A stretch of 64,000 nt of DNA from Paranoxybacillus sp035645275 (GCA_035645275.1 DASQMX010000036.1:49818-113817), one strand, 5' to 3'; positions 54,890-63,447 are shown, counted from the first letter of the stretch. Program-made: numbers and translations. The notes: generated by a model from the sequence alone, not told the origin.

Positions 54890-55525
54890 TTAATTTTCGA
54901 TCCAAGTTGTAATAGCTTCAATTGGAAGACGATTGGATTTGTGGGCAGGTGCTGCAGCTTTCCCGATCGTAATAAGCATCACTGGAACGTAGCGATTTGG
55001 AATGTTAAATTCATTGACGAATTGTTCGGCATTAAAGCCGCCGATTGCGCAAGTATCCCAACCTTTTGCTTTTGCCGCAAGCATCAGCTGCATCGCCGCT
55101 AATGAAGCATTGCTGAATGCAGCGTCACGCGCATATTGACGATTTTGATAAGCTCCAGCAATTTGTTTAGCAAGTGTTTCTTTAACTTCTGCTGTCATAT
55201 ACCCGGCTTCTACTAACGGATTATACACAGCATCTGTATTTTTATTGGCTTCAAGATCGCCTAGTACAGCAATCACTGCAGATGCTTCAACGATTTGTTG
55301 TTGGTTGTACGCAATTGGCAATAAACGATTTTGCGCTTTATCTCCTTTGATCACAACAAAGTGCCAATGCTGCAAGTTCCAAGCAGACGGAGCTTTTCCG
55401 GCTGCTTCAATAATTTCCTTCAATTCCTGATCGGAAATTTCAACAGACGGATTATACTTACGAACTGAACTTCGCTCGTTAATGACAGTAAAAACATCTT
55501 TTGCGTTTGTTACATTCGTTGTCAT
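54890..55525 (-). CDS. FMN-dependent nitroreductase (YodC-like)
   Basis: 211 residues. VINERSSVRKYNPSV (FMN phosphate Arg-Ser-x-Arg), AAGKAPSAWNLQHWHFVV and GWDTCAIGGFN are typical nitroreductase blocks. The inner ATG (55525), 7 nt after GGAGG, is preferred over one two codons earlier. Reduces quinones or nitro compounds with NAD(P)H. Divergent from a YodB-like regulator with a palindrome between them, as yodC-yodB in B. subtilis. Confidence 0.9.
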   Translation of the reverse strand: MTTNVTNAKDVFTVINERSSVRKYNPSVEISDQELKEIIEAAGKAPSAWNLQHWHFVVIKGDKAQNRLLPIAYNQQQIVEASAVIAVLGDLEANKNTDAVYNPLVEAGYMTAEVKETLAKQIAGAYQNRQYARDAAFSNASLAAMQLMLAAKAKGWDTCAIGGFNAEQFVNEFNIPNRYVPVMLITIGKAAAPAHKSNRLPIEAITTWIEN

Positions 55526-55548
55526 GTGCATTCCTCCGATGTTAATCT

Positions 55549-55563
55549 ATTACTAATAGTAAT
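55549..55563. promoter_or_regulatory. candidate YodB-type operator upstream of the nitroreductase
   Basis: Perfect 7-1-7 palindrome ATTACTAATAGTAAT, 24 bp upstream of the start codon; it resembles the known B. subtilis YodB box (TACTATTTGTAAGTAGTA, from memory). Confidence 0.55.
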
Positions 55564-55789
55564 AAAGTATCTTTTAGTAAGTTTATTTTGCTTTATCATA
55601 TTAAAATTAGAATTCACAGGAGTCAAGTTTTAAGCATTCGAGAGTAAATTATCTTTAACAACAATTCCCCAATCAAAATAAACATCTTCTCCAACATTTA
55701 ATACAGCAGCCACCATAAGGAAATCTAAAAAGTGAGGTAATCAAAAATTATGCTGATTTAACCAATAAAACATAATTTTGGATATTTAG

Positions 55790-55807
55790 TTACTTTTTGT
55801 AATTAAA
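55790..55807. promoter_or_regulatory. candidate YodB-type site upstream of the HxlR gene
   Basis: TTACTTTTTGTAATTAAA, imperfect dyad, 82 bp before the regulator's start; possible autoregulation. Confidence 0.4.
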
Positions 55808-55889
55808 TATAATTATTAAATTTAATTTATCATTGTAACATATTGAATGTCAACTCCTTTGTTATATAATAAATGGAGAGGTGACGTTT

Positions 55890-56231
55890 ATGGAAAAAAT
55901 GGAAATATGCCCCAAAATTGAAGCGGCGATGCAATTATTAGGAAAGCGTTGGATGGGTCTTATTATTTATGTTCTTCTTAATGGACCTCAACGATTCGGA
56001 CAGTTGGAATCATGTTTACCGATTAGCGGAAAGTTACTTTCGGAAAGATTAAAGGAACTAGAAAAATGGGGAATTGTGAAACGGCATGTATATCCTGAAG
56101 TTCCGGTTCGAGTTGTATATGAATTAACAGAAAGAGGAAAACAAATGGAACCGATTATCTCTGCTATTCATCACTGGGCAAAGCATAGTTTTAGCGAGGA
56201 TGATTTTCCAGCTGAGATAAAGAAAGATTAG
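55890..56231 (+). CDS. HxlR-family redox regulator (YodB-like)
   Basis: 113 residues with the winged-helix core AAMQLLGKRWMGLIIYVLLN, LSERLKELEKWGIVKRHVYP and YELTERGKQM. The N-terminal ICPK places a Cys at position 7, matching the sensor Cys6 of YodB, a repressor of azoR and yodC inactivated by quinones and diamide. ATG 55890 follows GAGAGG; an upstream in-frame GTG is an alternative. Neighbours are a nitroreductase and an azoreductase, supporting the YodB assignment. Confidence 0.88.
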   Translation: MEKMEICPKIEAAMQLLGKRWMGLIIYVLLNGPQRFGQLESCLPISGKLLSERLKELEKWGIVKRHVYPEVPVRVVYELTERGKQMEPIISAIHHWAKHSFSEDDFPAEIKKD

Positions 56232-56316
56232 AAAGAAAATCGACATAAAATGTGTGGAATATTATAAAAGCTCATCAAGTTAAGGAAAAAAATGCTAATC
56301 ATACTCATTTATATTA

Positions 56317-56350
56317 ATAAAACCTAGCGTTTAAACACTAGGTTTTATTT
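56317..56350. terminator. bidirectional terminator between HxlR gene and 49-codon ORF
   Basis: 12-bp stem AATAAAACCTAG / CTAGGTTTTATT; it ends the plus-strand regulator transcript and the minus-strand micro-ORF transcript. Confidence 0.8.
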
Positions 56351-56498
56351 AATCCGTCAATTCATTCAATGGAATGTCCTTACCGTATTCAAACGGATAA
56401 GGTATCGTTTCTTTCTGATTCGTTTGCTCATTGTTTGCCATTATTTCTTGATGATTAGGAATACCATCAAGCAGAATGTCTTTTCTATAATCAAACAT
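56349..56498 (-). CDS. 49-residue protein directly downstream of structured RNA copy 2
   Basis: Too short for most gene finders but well supported: ATG 56498 is 8 nt after AGGAG, the stop overlaps a strong terminator, and a promoter-like sequence lies upstream of the RNA. Internal repeat: FDYRKDILLDGI at residues 2-13 and FEYGKDIPLNEL at about 36-47. Hydrophilic, no membrane segment. Family not recognised. The AGGAG is partly inside the closing helix of the upstream RNA, suggesting linked expression. Confidence 0.7.
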   Translation of the reverse strand: MFDYRKDILLDGIPNHQEIMANNEQTNQKETIPYPFEYGKDIPLNELTD

Positions 56499-56508
56499 CG
56501 CCCCTTCT

Positions 56509-56722
56509 CCTGATTACTAAAATCTATAAAAAGCTAAAACCGCAACGGAATCAGGAAAACGTTGCCTACCGCTCGGATTCTCACCGAGTTCCATCAGGAA
56601 GGAAATCTCCTTGTCATTCACCTACTGTGAAAGACAGCCCGTGGTTCGCTGTGAGCGACGGCACATTTCCGTGCACCATTCCTTCCATCGGTCAGTACAC
56701 GACAACGATTTTAGTAACCAGG
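56509..56722 (-). ncRNA. structured RNA, orphan copy 2 (no TnpB)
   Basis: 214 nt on the minus strand, closed by CCTGGTTACTAAAAT and ATTTTAGTAATCAGG (one G-T pair). The 14 nt before it (AAAGGAGGTGTAGA) also match copy 1, where they encode the TnpB C-terminus, so copy 2 derives from such an element. In the 3' part the stems are CTCGG/CCGAG and GCAACG/CGTTGC against CTCAGG/CCTGAG and GCGATG/CATCGC in copy 1: changes on both sides keep pairing. Confidence 0.8.
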
Positions 56723-56776
56723 TCTACACCTCCTTTCTAGTACATAATTTTTTGTGATAAACACAAAAATTATTCT

Positions 56777-56805
56777 ATTATACATGATATTACCTATATT
56801 GTTAT
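56777..56805 (-). promoter_or_regulatory. sigma-A-like promoter upstream of RNA copy 2
   Basis: Minus strand: -35 ATAACA (56805-56800), 17-bp spacer, -10 TATAAT (56782-56777). Start point would be near 56770, giving a leader of about 270 nt before the 49-codon ORF. Confidence 0.55.
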
Positions 56806-57085
56806 AATTATCCTTCGAACTAATTAAAAATTTCTAATTTGGATCCAAATTCTTACACTTAGTATGTAAATCATATGATATAGGTGAATCACTTCCAAAA
56901 AAGCTGCTCTGTTATTAGTAACAGAACAGCTTTTTTTATTCTTGTTTTAGATTGTAGACGAAATTCAGGAGTTGTTCGCTTGAATCCAGAAATATAAAGT
57001 ACTAAATGCTCACACGTCATCTTGTGGCATCGAAAATTAGTCATAGAACCAATAATGTCCTTTCATTAGGTTTAAAAAAGTTATA

Positions 57086-57102
57086 TTACTTTACAAAAGT
57101 AA
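57086..57102. promoter_or_regulatory. candidate YodB-type operator upstream of azoR
   Basis: TTACTTTACAAAAGTAA: dyad TTACTTT / AAAGTAA with a 3-nt centre (57086-57102), followed by a further GTAAGTAG. Similar to the sites at 55549 and 55790. Confidence 0.55.
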
Positions 57103-57236
57103 GTAAGTAGATTTATTATAGTTTTGTGTTGAATACCCCTTCCGTACCCAGTTCTTGACTACTTATAGAATGATATGAGCTTTTTTGAGAAAAATAATCC
57201 ATGACTTTTAATTTCACCAAGAAAGGGAGAATAAAA

Positions 57237-57872
57237 ATGGCAAAATTACTGTATATTACTGCAAATCCAAAACCAGAAGAGCAATCATTCAGTTTATCTG
57301 TCGGCAGAGCCTTTTTAAATGCTTACAAACAACAAAATCCACAAGATGAAATAGTGGAATTAGATCTTTATCAAACAGATATTCCGTACATCGATACGGA
57401 TGTATTTAGCGGTTGGGGTAAACTTCAACAAGGACACGCATTTGACCAGTTAAGCGCAGATGAAAAAGCAAAAGTAAGTCGAATCAACCAATTAACTGAC
57501 CAATTTATCGAGGCTGATAAATACGTATTTGTTACTCCAATGTGGAATTTCAGCTTCCCGCCAAAAATGAAAGCTTACATTGACACGATTTGTATTGCGG
57601 GTAAAACATTTAAATATACAGAAAATGGACCTGTCGGTTTATTAACGGATAAAAAAGCGGTACATATTCAAGCTCGCGGGGGAATTTATTCTGAGGCCCC
57701 AATGAAAGAAATGGAATTTGGAGACCGTTATTTGAAAGCCGTACTCGGTTTCATCGGAATTACAGATGTTCAATCGATTATCGTGGAAGGGATGGCGCAA
57801 TTCCCTAACGAAGCTGAAGGCATTAAAGAAAAAGCGATAAAACAAGCCCAAGAAGTAGCTAAAAACTTTTAA
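57237..57872 (+). CDS. azoR: FMN-dependent NADH-azoreductase
   Basis: 211 residues, flavodoxin-like fold: LLYITANPKPEEQSFSLSVG binds the FMN phosphate, TPMWNFSFPPKMKAYIDTI is the conserved quinone-reductase block, and IQARGGIYSE follows. Detoxifies quinones and azo compounds by two-electron reduction. ATG 57237 follows AAAGGGAG by 8 nt. Third member of the YodB-type set in this stretch. Confidence 0.94.
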   Translation: MAKLLYITANPKPEEQSFSLSVGRAFLNAYKQQNPQDEIVELDLYQTDIPYIDTDVFSGWGKLQQGHAFDQLSADEKAKVSRINQLTDQFIEADKYVFVTPMWNFSFPPKMKAYIDTICIAGKTFKYTENGPVGLLTDKKAVHIQARGGIYSEAPMKEMEFGDRYLKAVLGFIGITDVQSIIVEGMAQFPNEAEGIKEKAIKQAQEVAKNF

Positions 57873-58001
57873 TGCTTTGTCCGTCTGACTAAAAAGCAAC
57901 TGTTAATGAACCTTTTTCGGAAGGGGTATGCAAGACAAACAATTAAATTCCTATTCGCAAAAGGCGGCCTTGACAATCAATACAATCGTTTATTGTCATG
58001 T

Positions 58002-58114
58002 AAAAGAGGCTGACCCATAAGCGTCTAACCTCACTTGCATTTCACAATATATGATCCAATGTGGTGTCCTGTGTTGTGGGGTCTGACACTTTACGTTGAG
58101 CCAGCCTCTTTTTG
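58002..58114 (-). repeat. 113-bp hairpin repeat, copy 1
   Basis: Ends AAAAGAGGCTG / CAGCCTCTTTTT are inverted repeats. Read on the minus strand it matches 63319-63447: shared AAGTGTCAGACCCCACAACA, ACATTGGAT, ATATATTGTGAAAT and GAGGT blocks in the same order. Also a plausible terminator for azoR. Confidence 0.75.
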
Positions 58115-58198
58115 TTTTTCCATCCGTTTTCCTTTATCTAATCAGCTAGATACAGATTCAAAAAAAATTATTTGTCGTTCCCATATAATGCTAACAAT

Positions 58199-58738
58199 TT
58201 ATCTCCATTCTGTTTTTAACAGTGAAAAAATGAAAGCATCATGAATTTGATTTTTTTGATAAAAATAACCGCGTAATCTCCCTTCTTCTTTAAAACCTAA
58301 TTTCTTTAATAAAGAAGATGAAGCAATGTTATCCGGATATGTTACAGCTCCGATTCGATACAAGTCTAAGTTTTCAAAACAATAACGTAACACTTCTTTA
58401 ACAGCTTCAGAAGTAAAACCTTTTCTCCAATAATCAGGATGTATTTCATAACCAATTTCTGTCCTTTTATTCGCAAGATTCAAATTATTTAATCCTAATG
58501 TTCCAATAAATTCTTGATTTCCTTTTAGGACCATCCCCCAACGAATGCCACGTTTACTTAAGAAAGTATTTTTAAATGAATCAATCATCTTCACTACCTC
58601 TTCTACATTTTTAAGATTTTCCATACCATAGTATCTTGTTACCTCATCTAATGACATAATTTCATAATATTTTTGACTATATTGTTGACTTATTTCTACT
58701 AGATACAACCGTTCTGTTTCAAGTGTCGGAAATAACAT
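58199..58738 (-). CDS. GNAT acetyltransferase (RimJ/RimL type)
   Basis: 179 residues. N-terminal FPTLETERLYLVEIS, acetyl-CoA loop region IGYEIHPDYWRKGFTSEAVK and C-terminal NIASSSLLKKLGFKEEGRLR are the three classical blocks of ribosomal-protein-type N-acetyltransferases. Complete, unlike the GNAT relic at 12004. Monocistronic; acceptor unknown. Confidence 0.9.
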   Translation of the reverse strand: MLFPTLETERLYLVEISQQYSQKYYEIMSLDEVTRYYGMENLKNVEEVVKMIDSFKNTFLSKRGIRWGMVLKGNQEFIGTLGLNNLNLANKRTEIGYEIHPDYWRKGFTSEAVKEVLRYCFENLDLYRIGAVTYPDNIASSSLLKKLGFKEEGRLRGYFYQKNQIHDAFIFSLLKTEWR

Positions 58739-58820
58739 AATTTTCCCTCCCTAAAATCTATTAATCAATGATTCTCTCTTTATAAAAAAATTCCTTTTAA
58801 TTGCTCCCTTACTTCAATAA

Positions 58821-58857
58821 AAAAGCATTACTTCCTGTTTATGGAAGTAATGCTTCG
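58821..58857 (-). terminator. hairpin terminator downstream of arsC
   Basis: 13-bp stem AAGCATTACTTCC / GGAAGTAATGCTT; minus-strand tail TTTTATTG. It lies about 190 nt after the arsC stop. Confidence 0.65.
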
Positions 58858-59049
58858 GTTAGTCAAAGTATATGCAGAGACATTATCTAAGTAATTCATT
58901 CAAAATGTTGTTCCTGGATTTTTATAATTTCGATGTCTTGTTAAGAACGTGTTGCCAAACGCAGAATGAGTGCATAAGTGAACTTAAAAGACTACCCTTT
59001 CGGAAATGATATACATTAACTAAAAAGTAACCAAAGGATTGATAATTTT

Positions 59050-59469
59050 TTATTCACCCGTTTCCGCAAAGCGCTTAATTCTTTCACCAATCTCATCGCG
59101 AACACGCTGGAATACAGCCCACTTTTCTTCTTCTGTCCCTTGAGCTTTTGCTGGATCATCAAATCCCCAGTGCACACGTTTCACGTGCGGTGGTGTTACC
59201 GGGCAATGGTCTGCCGCATGACCGCATAATGTTACTACCAAATCAGCTTTGTTTAAAATTTCAGGGTCAATGACATCAGATGTTTGGTTAGAAATGTCAA
59301 TCCCTACTTCTTTCATAGCTTTTACTGCGTTCGGATTTAACCCGTGAGCTTCGATACCAGCACTATAAACTTCCCACTCGTCGCCAAGATATTTTTTGGC
59401 CCATCCTTCTGCCATTTGACTGCGGCAAGAGTTTCCGGTGCATAAGAAGTAAATGATTTTCTTTTTCAT
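59050..59469 (-). CDS. arsC: thioredoxin-dependent arsenate reductase
   Basis: 139 residues, low-molecular-weight-phosphatase fold. P-loop CTGNSCRSQMAEG with Cys10 and Arg16, and the redox Cys pair in VVTLCGHAADHCP (about 82 and 89): the complete S. aureus pI258-type set. Reduces arsenate to arsenite for export by ArsB. Last gene of arsR-arsB-arsC; 18 nt after arsB. Confidence 0.96.
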   Translation of the reverse strand: MKKKIIYFLCTGNSCRSQMAEGWAKKYLGDEWEVYSAGIEAHGLNPNAVKAMKEVGIDISNQTSDVIDPEILNKADLVVTLCGHAADHCPVTPPHVKRVHWGFDDPAKAQGTEEEKWAVFQRVRDEIGERIKRFAETGE

Positions 59470-59487
59470 GTGTATCTGCTCCTTTTC

Positions 59488-60783
59488 TTAGATGATGAGT
59501 AACCATATATAAAGTCCAACAAGTGTAATAAGTAATGTTGGAATGGTTAAAATAACCCCGTTTTTAAAGTAGGTTCCCCATGTAATCTTGACTCCTTTTG
59601 TTGATAATACATGCAACCAAAGGAGCGTGGCTAAAGAGCCGATTGGGGTAATTTTTGGTCCTAAATCGGAACCAATCACATTGGCATAAATCAATCCTTC
59701 ACGAATGATGCCGGTTGTGTTTGTATCAGCAATCGCTAAAGCATCAATCATCACCGTTGGCAGGTTATTCATCACCGATGAGAGAATCGCCGCAATAAAG
59801 CCCATGGAAATCGTTCCAATAAATAATCCTTGATTGGCAGCTGCTTGAATGACATCGGCTAAAACATTGGTCAATCCTACGTTTCTTAAACCATATACGA
59901 CCACATACATACCGATGGAGAAAAACACAATCGCCCACGGTGCTCCTTTTAATACTTGTTTCACGTCTACAGCCGGGCTTTTTCTTCCAATGAATAAGAA
60001 AGACAGTGCTACCGCTCCTGCAATGAAAGACACGGGAACCTTTGTAAATTCACTTACAAAATAACCAATCAATAAAATGCTTAATACAACCCAAGAAAGC
60101 TTAAACATTTTATGGTCTTTAATCGCTTCGCTTGGTTTCTTTAACTGCAATAAATCATATTGTTTTGGTATATCTTTTCTAAAATAAAGATATAACACCA
60201 AAATACTCGCTCCGAGCGAGAAGAAATTCGGAATCATCATACGGGATGCATACTCAACAAACCCAATGTCAAAGTAATCGGCGGATACAATATTGACCAA
60301 GTTACTAACCACTAACGGTAACGAAGTCGTATCAGCAATAAAACCACTCGCCAAGATAAAAGGTAACACTTTCTTTTCATCAAACTTTAAGGCTCGCACC
60401 ATCGCAAGAACAATTGGTGTTAAAATCAGAGCTGCCCCATCATTGGCAAAAAATGCGGATACTAAGGCTCCAAGAATGGAAACAAAGATAAACATCTTCA
60501 CTCCGTTCCCATTCGCCACTTTCGCCATATGTAATGCTGCCCATTCGAAAAAGCCAATTTCATCTAAAATCAATGAGATAATAATAATCGCAATAAAGGC
60601 AAGGGTCGCATTCCAGACGATGCCTGTCACATCGAGAACATCTTGAAAATCAACTACCCCTACTAACAAAGCAAGAAGTGCGCCCCCACAGGCAGACCAA
60701 CCAATGGATAAGTTTTTTGGCTGCCATATGACAAATATTAAAGTCACGAGGAAAATCAATGATGCCAGTATGATTGAAAACAA
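59488..60783 (-). CDS. arsB: arsenite efflux transporter
   Basis: 431 residues, about 12 membrane segments, ArsB/NhaD-type ion transporter: AFFANDGAALILTPIVLAM and YANVIGSDLGPKITPIGSLA are the two conserved half-helix motifs. Exports arsenite/antimonite. Lies 15 nt after arsR, 18 nt before arsC. Confidence 0.95.
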   Translation of the reverse strand: MFSIILASLIFLVTLIFVIWQPKNLSIGWSACGGALLALLVGVVDFQDVLDVTGIVWNATLAFIAIIIISLILDEIGFFEWAALHMAKVANGNGVKMFIFVSILGALVSAFFANDGAALILTPIVLAMVRALKFDEKKVLPFILASGFIADTTSLPLVVSNLVNIVSADYFDIGFVEYASRMMIPNFFSLGASILVLYLYFRKDIPKQYDLLQLKKPSEAIKDHKMFKLSWVVLSILLIGYFVSEFTKVPVSFIAGAVALSFLFIGRKSPAVDVKQVLKGAPWAIVFFSIGMYVVVYGLRNVGLTNVLADVIQAAANQGLFIGTISMGFIAAILSSVMNNLPTVMIDALAIADTNTTGIIREGLIYANVIGSDLGPKITPIGSLATLLWLHVLSTKGVKITWGTYFKNGVILTIPTLLITLVGLYIWLLII

Positions 60784-60798
60784 ACTATCACCTCTCCA

Positions 60799-61143
60799 TT
60801 ACTCACACAAAATTCGTGTTCCTTTTTCTTCAAGTTCCTTTAATTTTTCTTGCTGGTCTGGAATATGAGCTAAAATATTTTTGATTAATGAATACATTTC
60901 ATGTTCTTTGTTTATGGAGTAAAAGATCCATTGGGATTTTCTCGTTTCTTTCACTAAACCTGCATCTTTTAACTTTCGAAGATGTTGGCTTATGGCCGGT
61001 TGACTCATCTGAAAAATTTCAACCAACTCACACACACAACAATCATTATGATCTAATAGTGCCATGATGGTTAGTCTTGTTTTGTCGCCCAATAATTTCA
61101 AGACTGTCGCGACTTCTCCCACACTTGCCGCAACTTGTTTCAT
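60799..61143 (-). CDS. arsR: ArsR-family metalloregulator
   Basis: 114 residues. The As(III)-binding cysteine motif appears as CCVCEL (about residues 34-39) at the start of the recognition region, followed by MSQPAISQHLRKLKDAGLV. Represses the ars operon until arsenite or antimonite binds. First gene of the operon; the 61150-61215 upstream sequence is AT-rich with partial dyads but no operator was assigned. Confidence 0.95.
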   Translation of the reverse strand: MKQVAASVGEVATVLKLLGDKTRLTIMALLDHNDCCVCELVEIFQMSQPAISQHLRKLKDAGLVKETRKSQWIFYSINKEHEMYSLIKNILAHIPDQQEKLKELEEKGTRILCE

Positions 61144-61250
61144 TACTATCTCCCCCCTTATCCTTAATTATCATATAACAATATAATTATATAAGCAATC
61201 AAAAAATTATCTAATAATGATATGTTTAGATTGTATCATGCTCCCAAATC

Positions 61251-61282
61251 AAAAAGACATCCCTGCTGAAAGGATGTCTTTT
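61251..61282 (-). terminator. terminator of the NfrA-like gene
   Basis: Stem AAAAGACATCC / GGATGTCTTTT; minus-strand tail TTTTTGATTT. Confidence 0.85.
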
Positions 61283-61350
61283 GCAGTCGTCGTTTCCGTT
61301 TTTCTTGTTTTAGAATTATGAGGTTATTCTATTTATCCACCTTTAAGGAG

Positions 61351-62100
61351 TTATTTTAAATTAAATCCTTTTCTTTCGACAAATTTCTTCATATACATTC
61401 TGACCTGTTTACTAAGCATGTTTGCCATTTGTCCAGTCCATGTATCTCGGCGTTCCCCATTGGTGCGCTTTTCATAATACGACGAAACCGTTTCATTATA
61501 TTGATTTAGTTGATTTTCTAATTCAGAGCGATCTTGCTGGTATGTTTCTTCATGGTAAACATGCTGAAAAGGTAAGCGCGGCTTTTTGTCAGGATTTTGT
61601 GCCGGATACCCGACTGCAATTCCGAACAATGGAATCACACGTTTCGGAACTTTTAAAAGCTCACACACTTCGGGTAAATTGTTCCGTAAACCACCGATAT
61701 AACAAACTCCTAATCCCATTGATTCAGCGGCTATGACAGCATTTTGCGCAGCCAATGCCGTGTCAATAAGCGCAACCATAAACTTTTCTGTGCTTTCTAA
61801 TGTAGTAGATAAATCCACGTTTTCCATTTCACCGACAATCTCATGGCGATGTAAATCCGCACAAAATACAAAAAAATGGCCATTATTCTCTACATATGAT
61901 TGATTTCCAGCTAACTCAGCGAGCTTCCGCTTCGTCTCTTTATTTTTTACTCCGATGATCGAATAGGCTTGAATAAAGCTGGATGTGGATGCGGCTTGAG
62001 CACACTCTACAATGGTACGAATTTGTTCATCGGATAGAGGCCGATCTTCAAATTTTCGAATGGAACGGTGTTGTAAAATCGTTTCAATGACTTGATTCAT
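61351..62100 (-). CDS. NADPH-dependent nitro/flavin reductase (NfrA/NfsA family)
   Basis: 249 residues, same length as B. subtilis NfrA1. HRSIRKFEDRPLSDEQI (FMN phosphate site), AAQAASTSSFIQAYSII, AAESMGLGVCYIGGLRN and PLFGIAVGYPAQ are the conserved blocks. Reduces FMN, nitroaromatics or protects against disulfide stress. Monocistronic, no visible site similar to the YodB candidates upstream. Confidence 0.92.
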   Translation of the reverse strand: MNQVIETILQHRSIRKFEDRPLSDEQIRTIVECAQAASTSSFIQAYSIIGVKNKETKRKLAELAGNQSYVENNGHFFVFCADLHRHEIVGEMENVDLSTTLESTEKFMVALIDTALAAQNAVIAAESMGLGVCYIGGLRNNLPEVCELLKVPKRVIPLFGIAVGYPAQNPDKKPRLPFQHVYHEETYQQDRSELENQLNQYNETVSSYYEKRTNGERRDTWTGQMANMLSKQVRMYMKKFVERKGFNLK

Positions 62101-62526
62101 TTATTTCCCCTCCTACACAAATCCTTATAAATTCTAGTTAATTATTATCATAACAAAAAGAAAGAGCAAAAAACATTTGGCTCCAATATTTCGCTCCTAT
62201 TTGTAAGAATCATTTATTTTTACATTAATTTAAGAGGGAAAATTAAACTCCTAGCGAATGATTAGATGCGAGGAAAGACACAAATGAAAATCTACTGCAT
62301 TGTTTGAAATCCATTTGAAACAACAGACTAAGCTAATCAGAGAAAGTAGCTACCTATGTTCAGCTATTTCTCTCTTTTTAACGTGTCCATCCTATTCACC
62401 GCTTCCGTTAGGCCAAAAAGATTGTTAAAGGAATATATCATACATTATTTCACCGTTCCAAAATACCACATTATTGAAACATTTCTCCTCCAAAATCATA
62501 TCGTGGTTGGAAAGGAGTGACTGCAG
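62101..62526. other. 426-bp intergenic region with a hairpin at 62338-62384
   Basis: Hairpin AGAGAAAgTAGCT / AGCTAtTTCTCT followed on the plus strand by CTTTTTAA; no gene ends just upstream, so its role is unclear. No coding frame seen. Confidence 0.4.
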
Positions 62527-63258
62527 TTGGGAAAATTGTTAGCATTATTTGCCGTTGGAGCTATTGGAATGACTTTACGTTTTATCATTTTAGGAAAATT
62601 TGAGTGGAATCAACTCTTCAGCCTATTATTGTTTCCAATTGGAGCCTCCGGTATTTCGTTGATTAAGATATGGCAAATAAAACGTGATTCCAATTATCAT
62701 CCAAAGGAAACACGTGACGTTTGGTATACTCATATGGGAGAACGATATTCTACAGGTAAGAAGCTTCTCTTCAAAGGGAATCAAAAAATCGGAGAATTCC
62801 ATCGCTTTTATCCACATTGGTGGCAACACGTAGTCAATGAAGTGATTGAGGGTGACGGTAAATGGTACATGAATCTATCCTTTACCTTACATAACAAGAC
62901 TCTAATTCAATTTGTCCAGCAAAAAAAGAAAAAGATTCATTTCAACGAAACGTGGCACATTATTCAAAACGGAGAAGTGATAGGAACCGTTCGAACGGAT
63001 TATTCGTTAAAAAATGCGACCAAACTCCAAGAAGGGCTGATTTTAGAAATTCACAATCAAACTTTTTACTTTCAATCTTTTGGAATCGGTTCACATACGA
63101 AAGTGTTGATGAATGATGAAGTCATTGCAACCGGAGAACGCTCTCATACGCTTCATTTTCAATTTCAATACGAATTTGCGGTTAAAGAAGGCTATGCGGA
63201 AATAGAGCCGCTACTTGTAATGACATATGTCTTGTTTAATTATGTACATAATCAATAA
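62527..63258 (+). CDS. tubby C-terminal-like domain protein with N-terminal membrane helices
   Basis: 243 residues. Two hydrophobic segments (about 3-22 and 28-48), then a beta-rich region with repeated patterns WHIIQNGEVIGTVRTDYS and FQSFGIGSHTKVLMNDEVIA, typical of the tubby/LURP-one barrel in Bacillus hypothetical proteins. TTG start 62527 is 9 nt after AAAGGAG. Function unknown. Confidence 0.65.
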   Translation: MGKLLALFAVGAIGMTLRFIILGKFEWNQLFSLLLFPIGASGISLIKIWQIKRDSNYHPKETRDVWYTHMGERYSTGKKLLFKGNQKIGEFHRFYPHWWQHVVNEVIEGDGKWYMNLSFTLHNKTLIQFVQQKKKKIHFNETWHIIQNGEVIGTVRTDYSLKNATKLQEGLILEIHNQTFYFQSFGIGSHTKVLMNDEVIATGERSHTLHFQFQYEFAVKEGYAEIEPLLVMTYVLFNYVHNQ

Positions 63259-63318
63259 AAAGCAATCGGTCTTATAATGGTTAAATTAAAAAATAACAAC
63301 TTGTCTTTTTTGAAAAAA

Positions 63319-63447
63319 TAAAGAGGCTGTCCCAAAAGCCAAGTGTCAGACCCCACAACACAATATATAGAACATTACATTGGATAAATGAGCTATATAT
63401 TGTGAAATACGCGTGAGGTCAAACCCTTATGGGACAGCCTCTCTTTA
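63319..63447 (+). repeat. 129-bp hairpin repeat, copy 2
   Basis: Ends AAAGAGGCTGTCCCA / TGGGACAGCCTCTCTTT form a near-perfect inverted repeat; internal ATATATAG / CTATATAT pair as well. Opposite orientation to copy 1. Also serves as a likely terminator of the CNNM gene, whose stop lies inside it. Confidence 0.75.

Noticed and set aside
59849..60646. Plus-strand ORFs opposite arsB
   Set aside because: Shadow frames of a conserved membrane protein gene.
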